In this document: piece after piece, positions 11,314-22,315 of the stretch
Position numbering within the stretch: position 1 is the first letter of the stretch
Layout: every line of letters starts with the position of its first letter
Assembly (NCBI GenBank): GCA_018296165.2
Contig: JACKQL020000030.1
Location: 62,001-126,000 of the forward strand
Direction of reading: 5' to 3'
Length of the DNA: 64,000 nt
DNA from: Termitomyces sp. T153
Lineage: Eukaryota > Basidiomycota > Agaricomycetes > Agaricales > Lyophyllaceae
The notes under the pieces: generated by a model
What the model saw: only the letters and a program-made list of their open reading frames with translations
The model's database searches: none
What the model was told of the DNA's origin: nothing
Translations under genes and position numbers: made by a program

Positions 11314-14060
11314 ATGTCTCAGCTTGCCAACCCAGACACCCCCTCAGAGGCCCCAGCCCTGCAGGACAAAGCCTGGACTCACCTGCTACATCAGAAACCC
11401 AGGTGCAATTAACACAATCATCCCTCACCCACTACACAACCAAACTCTCCACCCTCCATCAAACCACAGATTTTATCTCCCAATTGCTCCAGGCACTGCT
11501 TGAATGCCTACCTCCTATCTATACACCTCCCCTGGCTGCAGAACCAGCCCTGACTGCTTCTGCACCCATCTCAATGGCTCCAGTGACCCTATGGCCACAG
11601 ATTCCATGCCCCATGCTACTAGATGCATACAATGGTGCTTGCTCCAGCAGGAAACATTTCCTCCAATGCTGCCTCACCTACATCCACCTCAGTAGGGACA
11701 CCTTTGACTCTGATGTGTTGAAAATAGCCTGGGTACTGTCATACATGAAGACTGGATGTGCCTCCACCTACATGTTATGAGTTTTCCATTACCCTGGAGG
11801 TGTTGGAAGTTTCCTGGACTGGGCTGCCTTTGAGACAGACTTTTGTGTGGAGTTTTTCCTGCTAGACCCTGCCAAAACCACTGCCTTGATGCTACATGAC
11901 AGGGAGCAATATGCACAAGGGAAGCATACACTGGACAAGTATATTGACTCCTTCCAGGCACTGGTTGAGCAAGCTACCTACCCTGATGGCCTTCAGTTAT
12001 GCTTCACAATCCAGGATGGCCTGCTCCCTATGCTAGTGGAACACATCGACAATCTTGTGGAGGGTTGCCTGGACATTGAAAAGATTGTATCATGGTACAA
12101 GGTGGCCCAGGACTAGTAGCAACTCATGGAGATCTAGAGAGAGCTCTGCTGCCCACATCCTGCACTGCACCCAGCTCTGGTCACTAGCCTCCACCACCCC
12201 ATACCTGCTCACCAACACCTGCCCCCTTTTCCTACCATCCCCACAACACACCCCCTGCCACCAGGTATTCCCATGGATGTGGATGCAGCCAGACAGCTCT
12301 GCACTGTGCCACTACTGTGCTGGAGATGCCAGAAGCCCAGGCACTTTGCATGACACTGCTCCTTGGGTCTGGAGGTATGTTACCTCTCCATGGCAGAGCA
12401 GGAGGAACTTCTCCTGCAACTGCTGGCCACAAAGAATGCTGCTGGAGCTCCATTGTCAGACAAGCCAACACTGGAGTTGACCCTGGAGGAGATCAGTGTG
12501 TGTGCATCACCCCCAGAGCTGGAGGAGGATTTTTGGTTGAGCAACAGATGAGGTGTACATCTCCATTGCTGAGTGCTCACAGGTTCTTGTGTCTGTCATT
12601 AGAAAATGAAATTACCTTTTCTGATGCTCCTCATTCTAAGACAGAAGAACCTCAATGTTCCCCTCCAGACATACAAATACCAACTCCAGAGCCCCCACCA
12701 AGCTCCCTGGCATCTGCTAGGGTCCACCAGTGCTGCCCTGCCTGGGTGTACCAAATGCTCCAACAGTACATAATGGCTTCAAGCCCATCTGCCAACTCCC
12801 TGCACCTTGACATGGAGATAGAGGCTATGGACACCCAGCAAACCTGCAGAGTCACTGCCCTTTTAGATAGTGGAGCAATGGGACTGTTCTTGGAGTTGGA
12901 GTTTGTCAAGTGCCATGGCCTGACCATGTAGCCCCTTCCCAAGCCCATTTTGGTCTACAACATCAATGGAACACCCAACACAACAGATGCCATTAGCTCC
13001 ATAATTGACCTTGTCCTCTGTTATTGGAATCACACAGAGTGTGCTGTTTTTGCTGTTACTAGCTTGGATAGGCAGGACATAATCCTTGGTTTCATATGGC
13101 TCCACAAGCACAACCTCAAGATAGATTGGACCAAGAGAGAGGTAATCATGAGCAGGTGCCCTCAGAAGTGCTCTGCCTGCACTACCAAGGACAGGGAAGA
13201 AGACCATGCTCAAGTTTGAGAGCACACAGCCATCTGCACATGTTGTGCTGGGCCTCTCCTCTTTGCCAATCTGGACCTCCTGGATCCCCTGCCTCTGGTG
13301 TTCCCTTGTAGAGAGGCCCTTTACAAGGACAACTGGAGTAGCAGTAGAGCTCTGGAGGAGGAACATGGGGAGGAGTTTGGTGGCATACACAAGCCAGAGC
13401 TCCTAGACAAAGTGGTAGAGGTGGGGGACCAGATCTATGCTACCACCATACACTCACTGCCGTTTGTCAGAGAGATCCAAGCTAGCCAGACCACATCCCA
13501 GTGGCTGGCCCAGGCATTTGCTGCTAATGCTGCACCTCAAGAGTTCCAGAATGTTGTACCCCCCTATCTCCATGCATTTGAGAACTTTTTCTCCAAAGCT
13601 TGTTCAACTCATGCCCAGGGCACAAGTGGTGGTACCATGCCATTTCACTACTGTCTGATTCCATGCCCTCTAACTGTAAGGTCTACCTGCTAGCATCCAG
13701 GGAGCAGGATGAGCTCAATGCCTTCCTGCAAGAAAATCTGGACTCCAGTCACATACACCCTTACAAGTCTTCAATAGCTTCTCTAGTCTTCTTCATCAAG
13801 AAGAAGGATGGCTCACTCTGACTGGTCCAGGATTATTGGGTTCTCAATGCCATGATGATGAAGAACTGCTACCCCCTCCCCCTCATCTCTGAGCTCATCA
13901 ATAACCTCTGGGGTGCACAATACTTCACTAAATTGGACATCTGGTAGGGGTACAACAATATGCATATCCAGGAGGGAGACAAATGGAAGGCCACCTTCCA
14001 GACCAATTGGGGATTGTTTGAACCTCTTGTCATGTTCTTCAGACTCACCAACAGCCCAGC
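11314..14060 (+). pseudogene. Ty3/gypsy gag-pol remnant, element E
   Basis: Decayed plus-strand retroelement. Gag starts at ATG 11314 (MSQLANPDTPSEAP) and continues in shifted frames to about 12,115, with a capsid-like block around AWVLSYMKTGCAS. A zinc knuckle of CX2CX4HX4C spacing lies at 12318-12359 and contains an in-frame TGA. The protease motif LLDSGA is near 12,861, followed by the family's C-terminal block DIILGFIWLHKHN. The RT start is recognisable (SLVFFIKKKDGSL, then YPLPLISELI and FTKLDIW) up to 14,060, where the LTR of B1 interrupts it. Several frameshifts and stops exclude a working protein. It belongs to a different family from A/B, because it has its own knuckle and protease sequence and lies on the opposite strand. 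Confidence 0.8.
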
Positions 14061-14939
14061 TGTCAGGTTCTGCTGACCATGGGGGCTCAGCTACATTGGG
14101 TGAGTCCTTACTAAGTGGACATGATGTTCCACACTTACAGCCTAGCACTCTAGAGTTGGTGTGGACTATAGGGACTTGCAAGGGGAAGCCAAAGGAATCA
14201 GTCTGAGCAAGTCCAGAGTGGTCTGGAGAAGTCTAAGACCAAGTATATTAAACACTGGGCTTGGGCAGGCATCAGGAACAAGTTCATAGGTATGTAAATG
14301 GACTGCAGGGCAAGTGGAGGCTTTGCAAGTGATAGGAGCAGAGCCAGAGTTTGATGGGGGATCAATCAAGACTGATGTGTTCTGGGGCTGAGCATGGGGC
14401 AAGGTCCAGAGTTGTTATAAGAATATTTGAAGGTTTGTAGCATGCACAGGGTTTGTAATGACATCAGAGTTGAAAGGAATTTAGGTACAATAAAGGAAAT
14501 ATAGACAATCAAGTTGAGATGAAGGTGAGACAAGACAGAATAGAGAAAAGAGATAGATTTGAAACTAAAAAATGGAGAAGAAACAGAGAGAAACACAAGA
14601 CACAAGTAACCAGTTAATGCAATATCAAGACTAAGGTAACAAATGCTACTCTATGTCTTTATATACTAACTACTGGACATTATCTGGGGGTTGGGGGTGC
14701 AATGGCAGGGCTTGTTGGAGCTATGTGGGGTTGACAGGTGTCAGCTCTGATCAGAGAGCAGGCTGCAGTGATATTCTGATGGGAATGTGGTCTATCCCAC
14801 AGTTGTCAGGGAACTCTGGAGTGGTTGTGTAGGTTGCAGGGGTGGTTGAGTGATGTGCATCTGTGTTAGGGGAAGTGTTGGAGAGGCTTGGGGGCCTCAT
14901 AAGTGAGAGGGGGAGCTGAGGAGGCCCATAGGAGATGTA

Positions 14940-15014
14940 CAGTGGCTCAAAGAACTATCCCAATGTTTTATACTTTTTGAAAGATGACATTGGCTTGAAA
15001 GATTGGAAGTATCT
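14940..15014 (+). repeat. Left terminal inverted repeat of the Tc1 element
   Basis: About 75 bases matching the reverse complement of 16318-16392 with a few mismatches. Confidence 0.8.
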
Positions 15015-15165
15015 CATCTTCAACTTTGCAGATTTATCCCTATTCTAGTCAGAAATAAAGAGTAAGTTGCATGTGGGAATATCAACAGAGTCATGTGACA
15101 ATGTTTGGGTATATTTGGGAGTGGTTCAAGGTGGTTGGACCACATCTTGACCTTCAACCACCATC

Positions 15166-16165
15166 ATGAAAGCTATTTCTCCTGCACAATGCTCTACTGT
15201 TGCTTCTCTCCTTGCTCAAGGGTATTCTCTGCATCAGATTGAGGCTAAAACTGGTCTAGGGAAGTCTACTATTGGGAGGATCAGTAGAGAGTTGGAGGTG
15301 GACAAGGAAAACCATCCTGGAGGCTGTCCAGCTAAGCTTACTCCATGTGATAAACAAGCTATTGTTCAACAAATTTCAACTGGGAGACTTGATACAGCTG
15401 TTCAGGCCACCAATTTGATCAACAACATCATTTCCAATCCTGTTTCTCCTCAGACTGTCTGGAATGTGCTGAAGGAGGAGGGGTATTGGTCTGCTACAAA
15501 GAGGAAAGTTCCTATGTTCAAAGCTAGACATTGACAACTATGATTTAAATAGGCTCAAGAGCATCAAAACTGGACTGTGGAGGAATGGAAAAGAGTGTTG
15601 TGGACTGATGAGACAAAGATTAACAGGATTGGGTCAGATGGAAAGCAGTATGTGTGAAAGCTAAAAGGAGAAAGGCATTTTAAACCAAACTACTACACCT
15701 ACTGTGAAACATGGAGGAGGAAATAATCTCATGGTATGGGGCTGTATGGGTTGGAATGGAGTAGAAAAGCTGGTAGAGGTGGTGGGGATCATGAATGCAG
15801 AGCAGTACTGTGAAATTTTGGAGGATGGAGCAAAGGAGAACTTTAAAAAATTGGAGATAGAGAAGGGTGCCTGCTACTTTCAACAGGACAATAACTCCAA
15901 ACACAACTCCAAGAGGGCTAACAAGTGGTTTGAAGACAACAACTTTGATGTCCTCTGGTGGCCAGCCCAATCCCCTGATCTTAACCCTATTGAACACTTC
16001 TGGGAGTACCTCAAGGAGCAGCTTAGACAGTATGAAACACCTCCTCAGAGGGTTGGAAAGGAGTGGGATGGAATACCAGCAGAAGTATGCCAAAGACTGA
16101 TAAAAAGCATGCCTAGAACAATTCAAGCAGTTATCAAGGCAAATGGAGGACATACAAAATACTAA
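15166..16165 (+). pseudogene. Tc1-type transposase, broken
   Basis: The N-terminal helix-turn-helix part (MKAISPAQCSTVASLLAQG, then GLGKSTIGRISREL) is open from 15166 to a TGA at 15532. The catalytic part follows with LWTDETKIN (first Asp), CYFQQDNNSKH (second Asp) and QSPDLNPIEHFWEYLK (Glu). There are 34 residues between the second Asp and the Glu, giving the DD34E signature of Tc1 elements. Between 15,532 and about 15,700 there are four in-frame stops and a frameshift. The stops read as CGA to TGA or TGG to TAG/TGA changes, that is C-to-T or G-to-A transitions. The C-terminal half is open from 15704 to 16165. The enzyme would cut and paste the element at TA sites; this copy cannot. Confidence 0.9.
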
Positions 16166-16317
16166 ATACCAAAATTAGAGATGCTCAAAAAACTGTCCCA
16201 ATGAGTGAATATTTTAAAATGGCCATTACTCCATCAGTTTTTGATTTGAATTACATAAACTAAGATGCAATTTGTAGCTGAAATGCCATGGTATTTGACA
16301 TGATTTAACCAAAATTT

Positions 16318-16392
16318 TAGATACTTACAATCCTTCATGCCAATGTCATCTTTCAAAAGTATAGAACATTGGGACAGTTTTTTGAGCCACTG
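16318..16392 (-). repeat. Right terminal inverted repeat of the Tc1 element
   Basis: Pairs with 14940-15014. A further copy of its outer motif (GCTCAAAAAACTGTCCCAAT) lies inside the element near 16,183-16,203 in opposite orientation, forming a subterminal inverted pair. Confidence 0.8.
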
Positions 16393-16770
16393 TATCAGAG
16401 TTTGCCAGGAGGTTGTCAGGGTTTGCTGAAAAAGCATCAGAGTTGGCCAGAGCAGGCGCTGTGGGTTAATAAAGGTTGGGGTGAGTTGGGAGGAGGGCTC
16501 CAGGGAGGCAAGGTGTCCTGGGGGAAGGTCCAGAGGTGTGGGAGTGGGTTGTGACATCACTCCCCCTTCAGTATCAAGACCCTTGAGATGTGGAGCATGA
16601 GTTGGGAATTGGTGGGGGCATGGGAATCAAAGTGTAAGCAATATTGATTGAACTGCAGCTGCAGTAGTGGTGTGAGTAACAAAGTCAAAGCAGGGTCATC
16701 GCTCATCAAGAAGTTTCCTAGGAAATTAAAAAGGGGTCAGGACACACCCTGGGGCCTCCAGACTTCTCCC

Positions 16771-18413
16771 ATATCCTCCTCCACCTATTCCCCAGTAGTG
16801 TCTAGGTCTCCATCCACATCTTCCAACCCTCCCACTTCTGAGGAGTCTAAGGGACATTGGGATCACGGGCAAGTAGAGGCAATGTATTATAGTCATGAGT
16901 GTGACTCCATCTCTTGCATTCTAGGATTATTAACTGAGCCTTGACAGAGTTGTTTACAGCAGTAGCAGGTCCTTTGGGGGTTTTGTCAGGCAGAGTTCTA
17001 GCACAGTCAGTGGTGGGGGCAGCCCCCACCTTGCATTCCAGGCTTAGCCTTGGTCTGGGAGTGGTTTGACCTGTTCCCATGGTTTATAGGGTTGTGCAGG
17101 TAGAGGTGATACCAGAGCAGTTTATAGAAGCCATTGGGTGGGCAAGAGGTCCCCTGACCCTTGAGTGGTGTCAAGTAGCAGCCCCAGTGAGTGATCAGTA
17201 TGGTCTTACCCTATTAGAGCTAACTTAGCCTCACAGTGCATGCCCTGCACTTGACAGGGGGAATGGTGTGAGTTTGAGCAATGGGACATGTCAGTGTGTC
17301 TTCTGTATCATTTAAGGCATGAGAAGTACTCTGTCTTGTCAAGTTGGCATGCTGCCTGTGTTGCCATGGAGCAGGGTTGGAATTGAGAGTGGGTGACAGC
17401 ACAGTTGGAGGAAGGGCAGAGGGGCAAGGTGTTGGGGCAGGGCTCCAGAGCAGAGGGCAGAGGTAGCATGGAGCAGTCATCAATGAAGGTTGGGTCCCTG
17501 CATGGTGGGCAGAGGGAAGGGGCCCCCATAGCACATGACAAGGGTAAGTGGAGGGCATCTCTATTGCCAGAGGCAGGGCCAGGCAAGCAAGCTTGGAGTG
17601 AGCAGTTGATGGCAGGGCCTCTAAGCTCCCAGATGTATTAATCAAACTGCCCATAGAGGCATCATGGTTGGTTGTCAAGGCTTTCCTGCATTGTTGGGTC
17701 AAGGGGTTGGAGAGATCATTGGCTACCTACAAGGAGGAGGTCTGAAGGGTTGGGGAGGATTGGGACATGATGTGGAGGGAGTGGAATAAGGCATGGAGGG
17801 ACAGGGATGCAGTGCAGAGGGACAAGGAGATAGCCATGGGGATGGCTGGGGAGCAGCTGTTACAACTCCAGGAGTTGCAGGTGCAGATGGGGCAGTTGGA
17901 GGTGTGGGTGGAGATGGGAGCAGAGGGGTTGGGGGTGTGGGTAGGTCAGAGGGCAGCCAACATAGAGGTGTCCCAGGCTATGGTTATAGTAGGTAGGAGG
18001 CAGGAGAAGTGGCTTGCCAACAAGGCAGCCTTGGGATGGTGGGGGGTACTCCATGAGTTTATGCCATTCCCTCTTTTTACTGGGCTGACACATTCCAATA
18101 GGCTGGGCCAGGGAGCACTGTATCCTCCTCAATGGAGTGTTGGCAGCACTTGGGTCCATCCACAATGGGTTGTTGAGGATGCCTAGGGACCTTCCACTCG
18201 AGCTGGAGCAAGAGATCATGCAGATGGGGTGCTTGCTAGCAGGGCATTGACAGAGGACCACAGCAGACCCTGGGGCATGGTGAGGGGTGGCAACAGATGT
18301 TGGGGAGCCCCTCCCAGGCCACCCAAGAGGTCTTGGCAACAGTGGTGGCCCAACTGGAGATGGACATGGTGGGGAGGATAGCAGGGGTAGATTTAGAGAG
18401 GGAAGGGGAGTAG
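16771..18413 (+). pseudogene. Antisense zinc-cluster/coiled-coil gene of B1, decayed
   Basis: Plus-strand gene on the strand opposite to B1 gag-pol. The start codon position reads ATA (ATG in the other copies), followed by SSSTYSPVVS. The cysteine cluster at 17237-17329 reads C-x2-C-x6-C-x9-C-x2-Y-x6-Y, with the last two cysteines changed to tyrosine by G-to-A. Downstream is a Gln/Arg-rich heptad-like coiled coil (about 17,767-18,000) ending in the conserved block WLANKAALGWWGVL. The conserved second intron lies at about 18,048-18,105; its acceptor and CTGAC branch motif remain but its donor reads AT. It ends at TAG 18411-18413. It is non-functional in this copy. Confidence 0.7.
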
Positions 18414-18584
18414 GGGGTTTTCTTGGACTTGTCTTCTTGTGCTCCATGCCAGCTCTTACCTTGTAGCATTATGTAACATTGTAGTATGTCCATACAGCCT
18501 GTTTTTGGACTTCTAGTCTGGGTGATTGAATTTTTTCAGTTTAAGTGAGGGAATAGCAAATAAAACATGTAGGGGGTTACTTGT

Positions 18585-18657
18585 GGGAGTTGAATCCCTA
18601 ATGAATCCAGAAGCAGGGGTTATGCCCACTAATGCCATCTGTGTCTACTAGTCCCTG
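18585..18657. other. Conserved segment between convergent ORF ends (B1)
   Basis: Contains GGGAGTTGAATCCCTA and a downstream GC-rich block also found at 27699, 46170 and 55711. On the minus strand the first part resembles a tRNA T-arm. Confidence 0.5.
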
Positions 18658-18659
18658 GG

Positions 18660-21390
18660 ATTCCAGGGCTTGGTGGGATGTTGTCAATAGAAGTTTTGGA
18701 GTTTGGCAGGGGCTCCATTGAAGTTTTTGTGAGGCTCTCAAGTGTCATCCTCAGGCCTGTAGCTCTTCCAACAGATCAAGTAGTGAGGTTGGCTGTGGAC
18801 TAAGCAGGAGTCAAGGATTTGGTTAACTTTGTAGTGATATTCATCCTTGACTTTGATGGGGAGTGGTCAACTAGGGCATTGTCCAGGAAAGGGGTCTGGA
18901 GTCCAGAGCATGTTTTTCAAGGAGGTGCACATGGAAGATGGGGTGGAGGCTCTTCAGGCCCAGGGGTAGGTTGAGCTTGTAGGTATGTGTTGAGACCCTC
19001 TGGAGAATGCTAAAAGGGCTGAGTCTTTTAAAATTGAGCTTAATGGAGGGCTTCCAAGTCTTGAGGTTCTGTCAATCAAGCTATACCAAGGTGCTGAGGG
19101 ACCAGTCAGGGGTGGGACCATGTCAGGCATTGGCATGTTTGGAGTAGGCTTGATTTGCAGTGTTGATTTTGTCCTGGAGGAACTGGTGAAGAGATTGGAG
19201 GTCTTCGGCAACATTGTAGGTGGCATGGGAGGGGATATCTTTGAGAAATAGTGTGAGTCAGGGGTTATAGCCCTTGTCAGCATAGGAAGGGGAAACTCTG
19301 GTGGTGGAGTGAGTTTGGCAAGGGGAAGTCCTGTGTGCCAGTTGTTCTGTAAATAGTTAATGTAGAGGTGGAGATACTGTTCCAATGTCTGGTTTACTTG
19401 TTCTGTTTGTCCATCAGTCTCTGGATAGTAGGCAGTCAATAGGTTGGTTTTCATTTTGAGTGCCTTGTATAACAATAGCCAGAAGTGAGAGACAAACAGG
19501 GGTCTGCAGTTGGAGATGATGTCATCTGGGAGTCTGTGCTTGGAGAAGATGTGTTTGAAGAATAGCTTGGCAAACTCCAGAGCATTGTCAGTGGTGTGAC
19601 AGGAGATGAAGAGGGCTTGCTTGGTGAGGTGGCAGATGACCACAAGGATTGTTTTAAAGCCCTTGGAGTTGGGGAGTTTGACAATCTAGTCCATCAAGAT
19701 TGAGGACCAGGGGCATTGACCAATGAGGAGGGGTTTCAGCAGGCTGTGAGGTCAGTGGAGGGGCACCTTAGCCCAGAGACAAGGTTCACAGGCCCTTATG
19801 TATCATGTGACATCCTTCTTCATTTCTGGCCAAAAGTAAGCCCTGAAAATGAGTTGGAGAGTCTTATAAATCCTGGGGTGTCTGCAGAATTTGTAGTCAT
19901 GGTGCTGCTGGAGTATGTTGAGACAAATGGACTTATGGTCCAGAGCATAGATTCATCCACTCTGGAGTAGGAGGCAGTGGTTCAGAGACAGTGTGAAGAG
20001 GTTGTTAGCATTCAACTCACTAGTGGAGTTGTTGTGGGAGTCATGCTGGGTGAAGAAGGAGTCTGGGGGTGAGTTTCTGATTTGGTGGAGGATTTCTTCT
20101 TCATTCATAATCAGCACAGCATGCAAATGCTTAGAAGGTATTACCACTTGATAGTTGAATGTGTTCTGCTTAGCTTCAAATGACTTCTTTGGATATATGT
20201 TGGACCTCCAAGTGAGTGCATCAGGCTTTGCACCAAGTAATCTGGAGCAGTAGTGAATAGTGAAGTTGTACTCTGAGAGGGTTTTGGACCATTGAGCTTA
20301 GTGGCGGCTGAGTTGTTTTGTGGTTGTGAAGTACTGCAGATTGTTGTGGTTGGAGTAGACTTGAATGTGGTGTGGAGATCCTTTGAGGTAGGCCCACCAC
20401 TGGCAGAAGGTGTCAACAATTGTGAGGAGTTCTTTATCATAGATGTTGTAATTAAACTCTACAGGGATCATTGAGCAGGTGTAGAAGGCAATGGGGTGGA
20501 GATCCTTGCCTCTGGAGTCTGACTGGGAGAGGATTCCAGCAATGGCATAGTTGGAGGCATCACATTTGAGGATGATTGGTAGGGAGGGGTAAAAATGGTG
20601 GAGGATCAGAGCAGAGATGAAGGCTTTCTTGAGGAGGAGGAACACACTCTGGCACTTGCTGTCCCAGTTCCAAGGGGTGTCCTTCTACATGAGTCAACTG
20701 AGGGGTTTGGTGATTCCAGAGTAGTTGTTGATAAACTGGCAATAAAAGTTAGTAAACCCCAAAAATGACTATACCTCCTTAATGTTTTGTGGCAGGGGCC
20801 AGTTGAGGATGGCTTCAACCTTGGCAGAGTTTATATGTATGCTGTTGGAAGTGATGATAACTCTGAGGTATTTGACCTCCATTGTATGGAAGGAGCACTT
20901 CTTGGGTTTGGCATGAAGGTGGTACTCTTAGAGTCATTCTAGGATGTGGCAGACATGCTCTAGATGTTCCTCCAGTGAATTTGAGTAGATTAGAATGTCA
21001 TCCAGATACACAATAATGAAGACATTGTTTATGTTGTGGAAGATATTGTTCATGAAGTACTGGAAAGTGGCAGGGGAGTTAGTCATTCTGAAGGGCATCA
21101 CTAGATACTCACAGAGGCCATAGTGGGTGCAGAAGGCAGCCTTCCATTCATGCTCTGGCGCAATCTGGATATTGTTGTAGCCAGAGTGGGGGTCTATTTT
21201 TGTGTAGATCTTGGCACTGCAGAGGCAGTCAACAAGGTCTCTGATCAAGGGGAGGGGATACTGGTTCTTTTTGGTGACTTTGTTGAGTCCCTGGTCATCA
21301 ACACAGAGTTGGAGAAACCCATCCTTCTTCTTGGCAAACAGGACCAGCACACTGGTGGCAGATATTGATGGGTGCATGAAACCTTTGCTG
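18660..21390 (-). pseudogene. B1 pol: RT, RNase H, integrase, chromodomain
   Basis: Reading down from 21,390: RT begins inside the finger region (LLSKGFMHPSISAT, VLFAKKKDGFLQLCVDDQGL), with the fingers/palm SGYNNIQIAPEHEWKAAF and an intact YLDD box ([15 protein letters not shown]). RNase H follows at about 20,650-20,298 (LKCDASNYAIAGILSQSDS). Integrase lies at about 19,690-18,960 with LTKQALFISCHTTDNALEFA and ETDGQTEQVNQTLEQY; the middle catalytic Asp region reads IISNCRPLF, a D-to-N change. A chromodomain-like tail (EDEYHYKVNQILDS) ends near 18,660. Scattered stops and frameshifts make it inactive. Gag and protease are absent. Confidence 0.82.
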
Positions 21391-21570
21391 AGCAGGGTTT
21401 TGAGTGGAGATAGGTGGGGAGAAGGCAATGTGGGCTGGAATTGCTGGTTGTGGCTTTCTTGGCCAGTTCATCAGCTCTCTCATTTGGAGCAAAGTCCATA
21501 TGGCCTGGCAACATGAACACATAGAGACATATATATGTAGTGTGTCCTACATTACAGCAGAGCATGCTTT
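21391..21570 (-). pseudogene. LINE RNase H fragment
   Basis: The minus-strand frame reads MLPGHMDFAPNERADELAKK, the PGH..N..AD.LAK block typical of RNase H at the C-terminus of Tad-like LINEs. It is joined directly to the truncated RT of B1. Only this short piece is recognisable. Confidence 0.65.
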
Positions 21571-22315
21571 GGATTGTATTCTATGTCACTGGTAGAGTCT
21601 GCTACACTATAGCAGAATTCCCACAATGTAGCATGTTATACAGGTGCTGTGGAGGCTATACTATACATATCCAGTGGAGTCCTTTGACCAGGATCTGGAG
21701 CTGCTAATTACTCCTAGGTCCATTTCAATTACATTTAACAGTGACTGGCCCTGCTCAACACTAAAATCCACTGGTGTCAGTGGACTGGTAGTGGATCTGG
21801 CTGCTGGCCATTTCTCATGACTGGCTGCCACCACTTGTGACAAAATCTGCCCTCAGGAACATATCTGCCTAGTACCATTAGAAAGCCATTGAGAAGATGG
21901 AGGGTGGCCAAAGCTGGTACCACCACTGGCAACAAGCCACTTAAATGAAAAGTGATATGAAGATCTATTTTAACTGCAGAGATAACAATTAAGAAACAGC
22001 AGAAACACAGCATTATGCCAGTTGAACAAAATCAATGGAGAACACATCATATTGGTCATGGTTTTTTTAGATGCTTGGGAATGCATCAGAATTCTTAATA
22101 GAGGATCAGAATTGTTTGGAAGGCATCAATCTTCTTTGGCAGCCATCAAAATCTCATCAAAGCATCAAATTTAATCTTCTTTGGCAGCCATACTGCTTTT
22201 GGACAGTACACATAAATCAACAGATGCATGTGACCCTAATTTTCAAATTCTTGACTTTCAAGTCCTCTTTTGCTCACCAGCTGCCACTCATCCACTCATT
22301 GCTGTCTGCTACACT
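21571..22315. other. Unassigned repeat-derived sequence
   Basis: CpG-depleted, with no recognisable coding domain. A segment near 21,545-21,615 shows loose similarity to the reverse complement of about 34,110-34,190, suggesting an unnamed dispersed repeat. Confidence 0.35.

Larger units (their letters stand above)
14940..16392 (+). mobile_element. Tc1/mariner element with DD34E transposase
   Basis: 1453-base element flanked by the target TA on both sides (14938-14939 and 16393-16394). Terminal inverted repeats of about 75 bases begin CAGTGGCTCAAA. It encodes one broken transposase. It inserted into the LTR of B1 and therefore post-dates it. Confidence 0.92.
14061..16556 (-). repeat. LTR of B1, split by a Tc1 insertion
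   Basis: Begins TGTCAGGTTC and ends TTGTGACA. Without the 1453-base Tc1 element and the duplicated TA it is about 1041 bases, nearly the 1043 bases of the two B2 LTRs to which it aligns. It is the 3' LTR in the element's own orientation. Confidence 0.82.
14061..21390 (-). mobile_element. Truncated chromovirus B1 (minus strand)
   Basis: Copy of the B family. In + coordinates the order is 3' LTR (14061-16556, interrupted by Tc1), PPT, the antisense plus-strand gene, a spacer, then minus-strand chromodomain, integrase, RNase H and RT. It breaks off inside RT at about 21,390, where a LINE fragment begins, so gag, protease and the 5' LTR are missing. No matching right-hand target duplication can be given. 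Heavy CpG loss and many stops show it is old. Confidence 0.8.
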
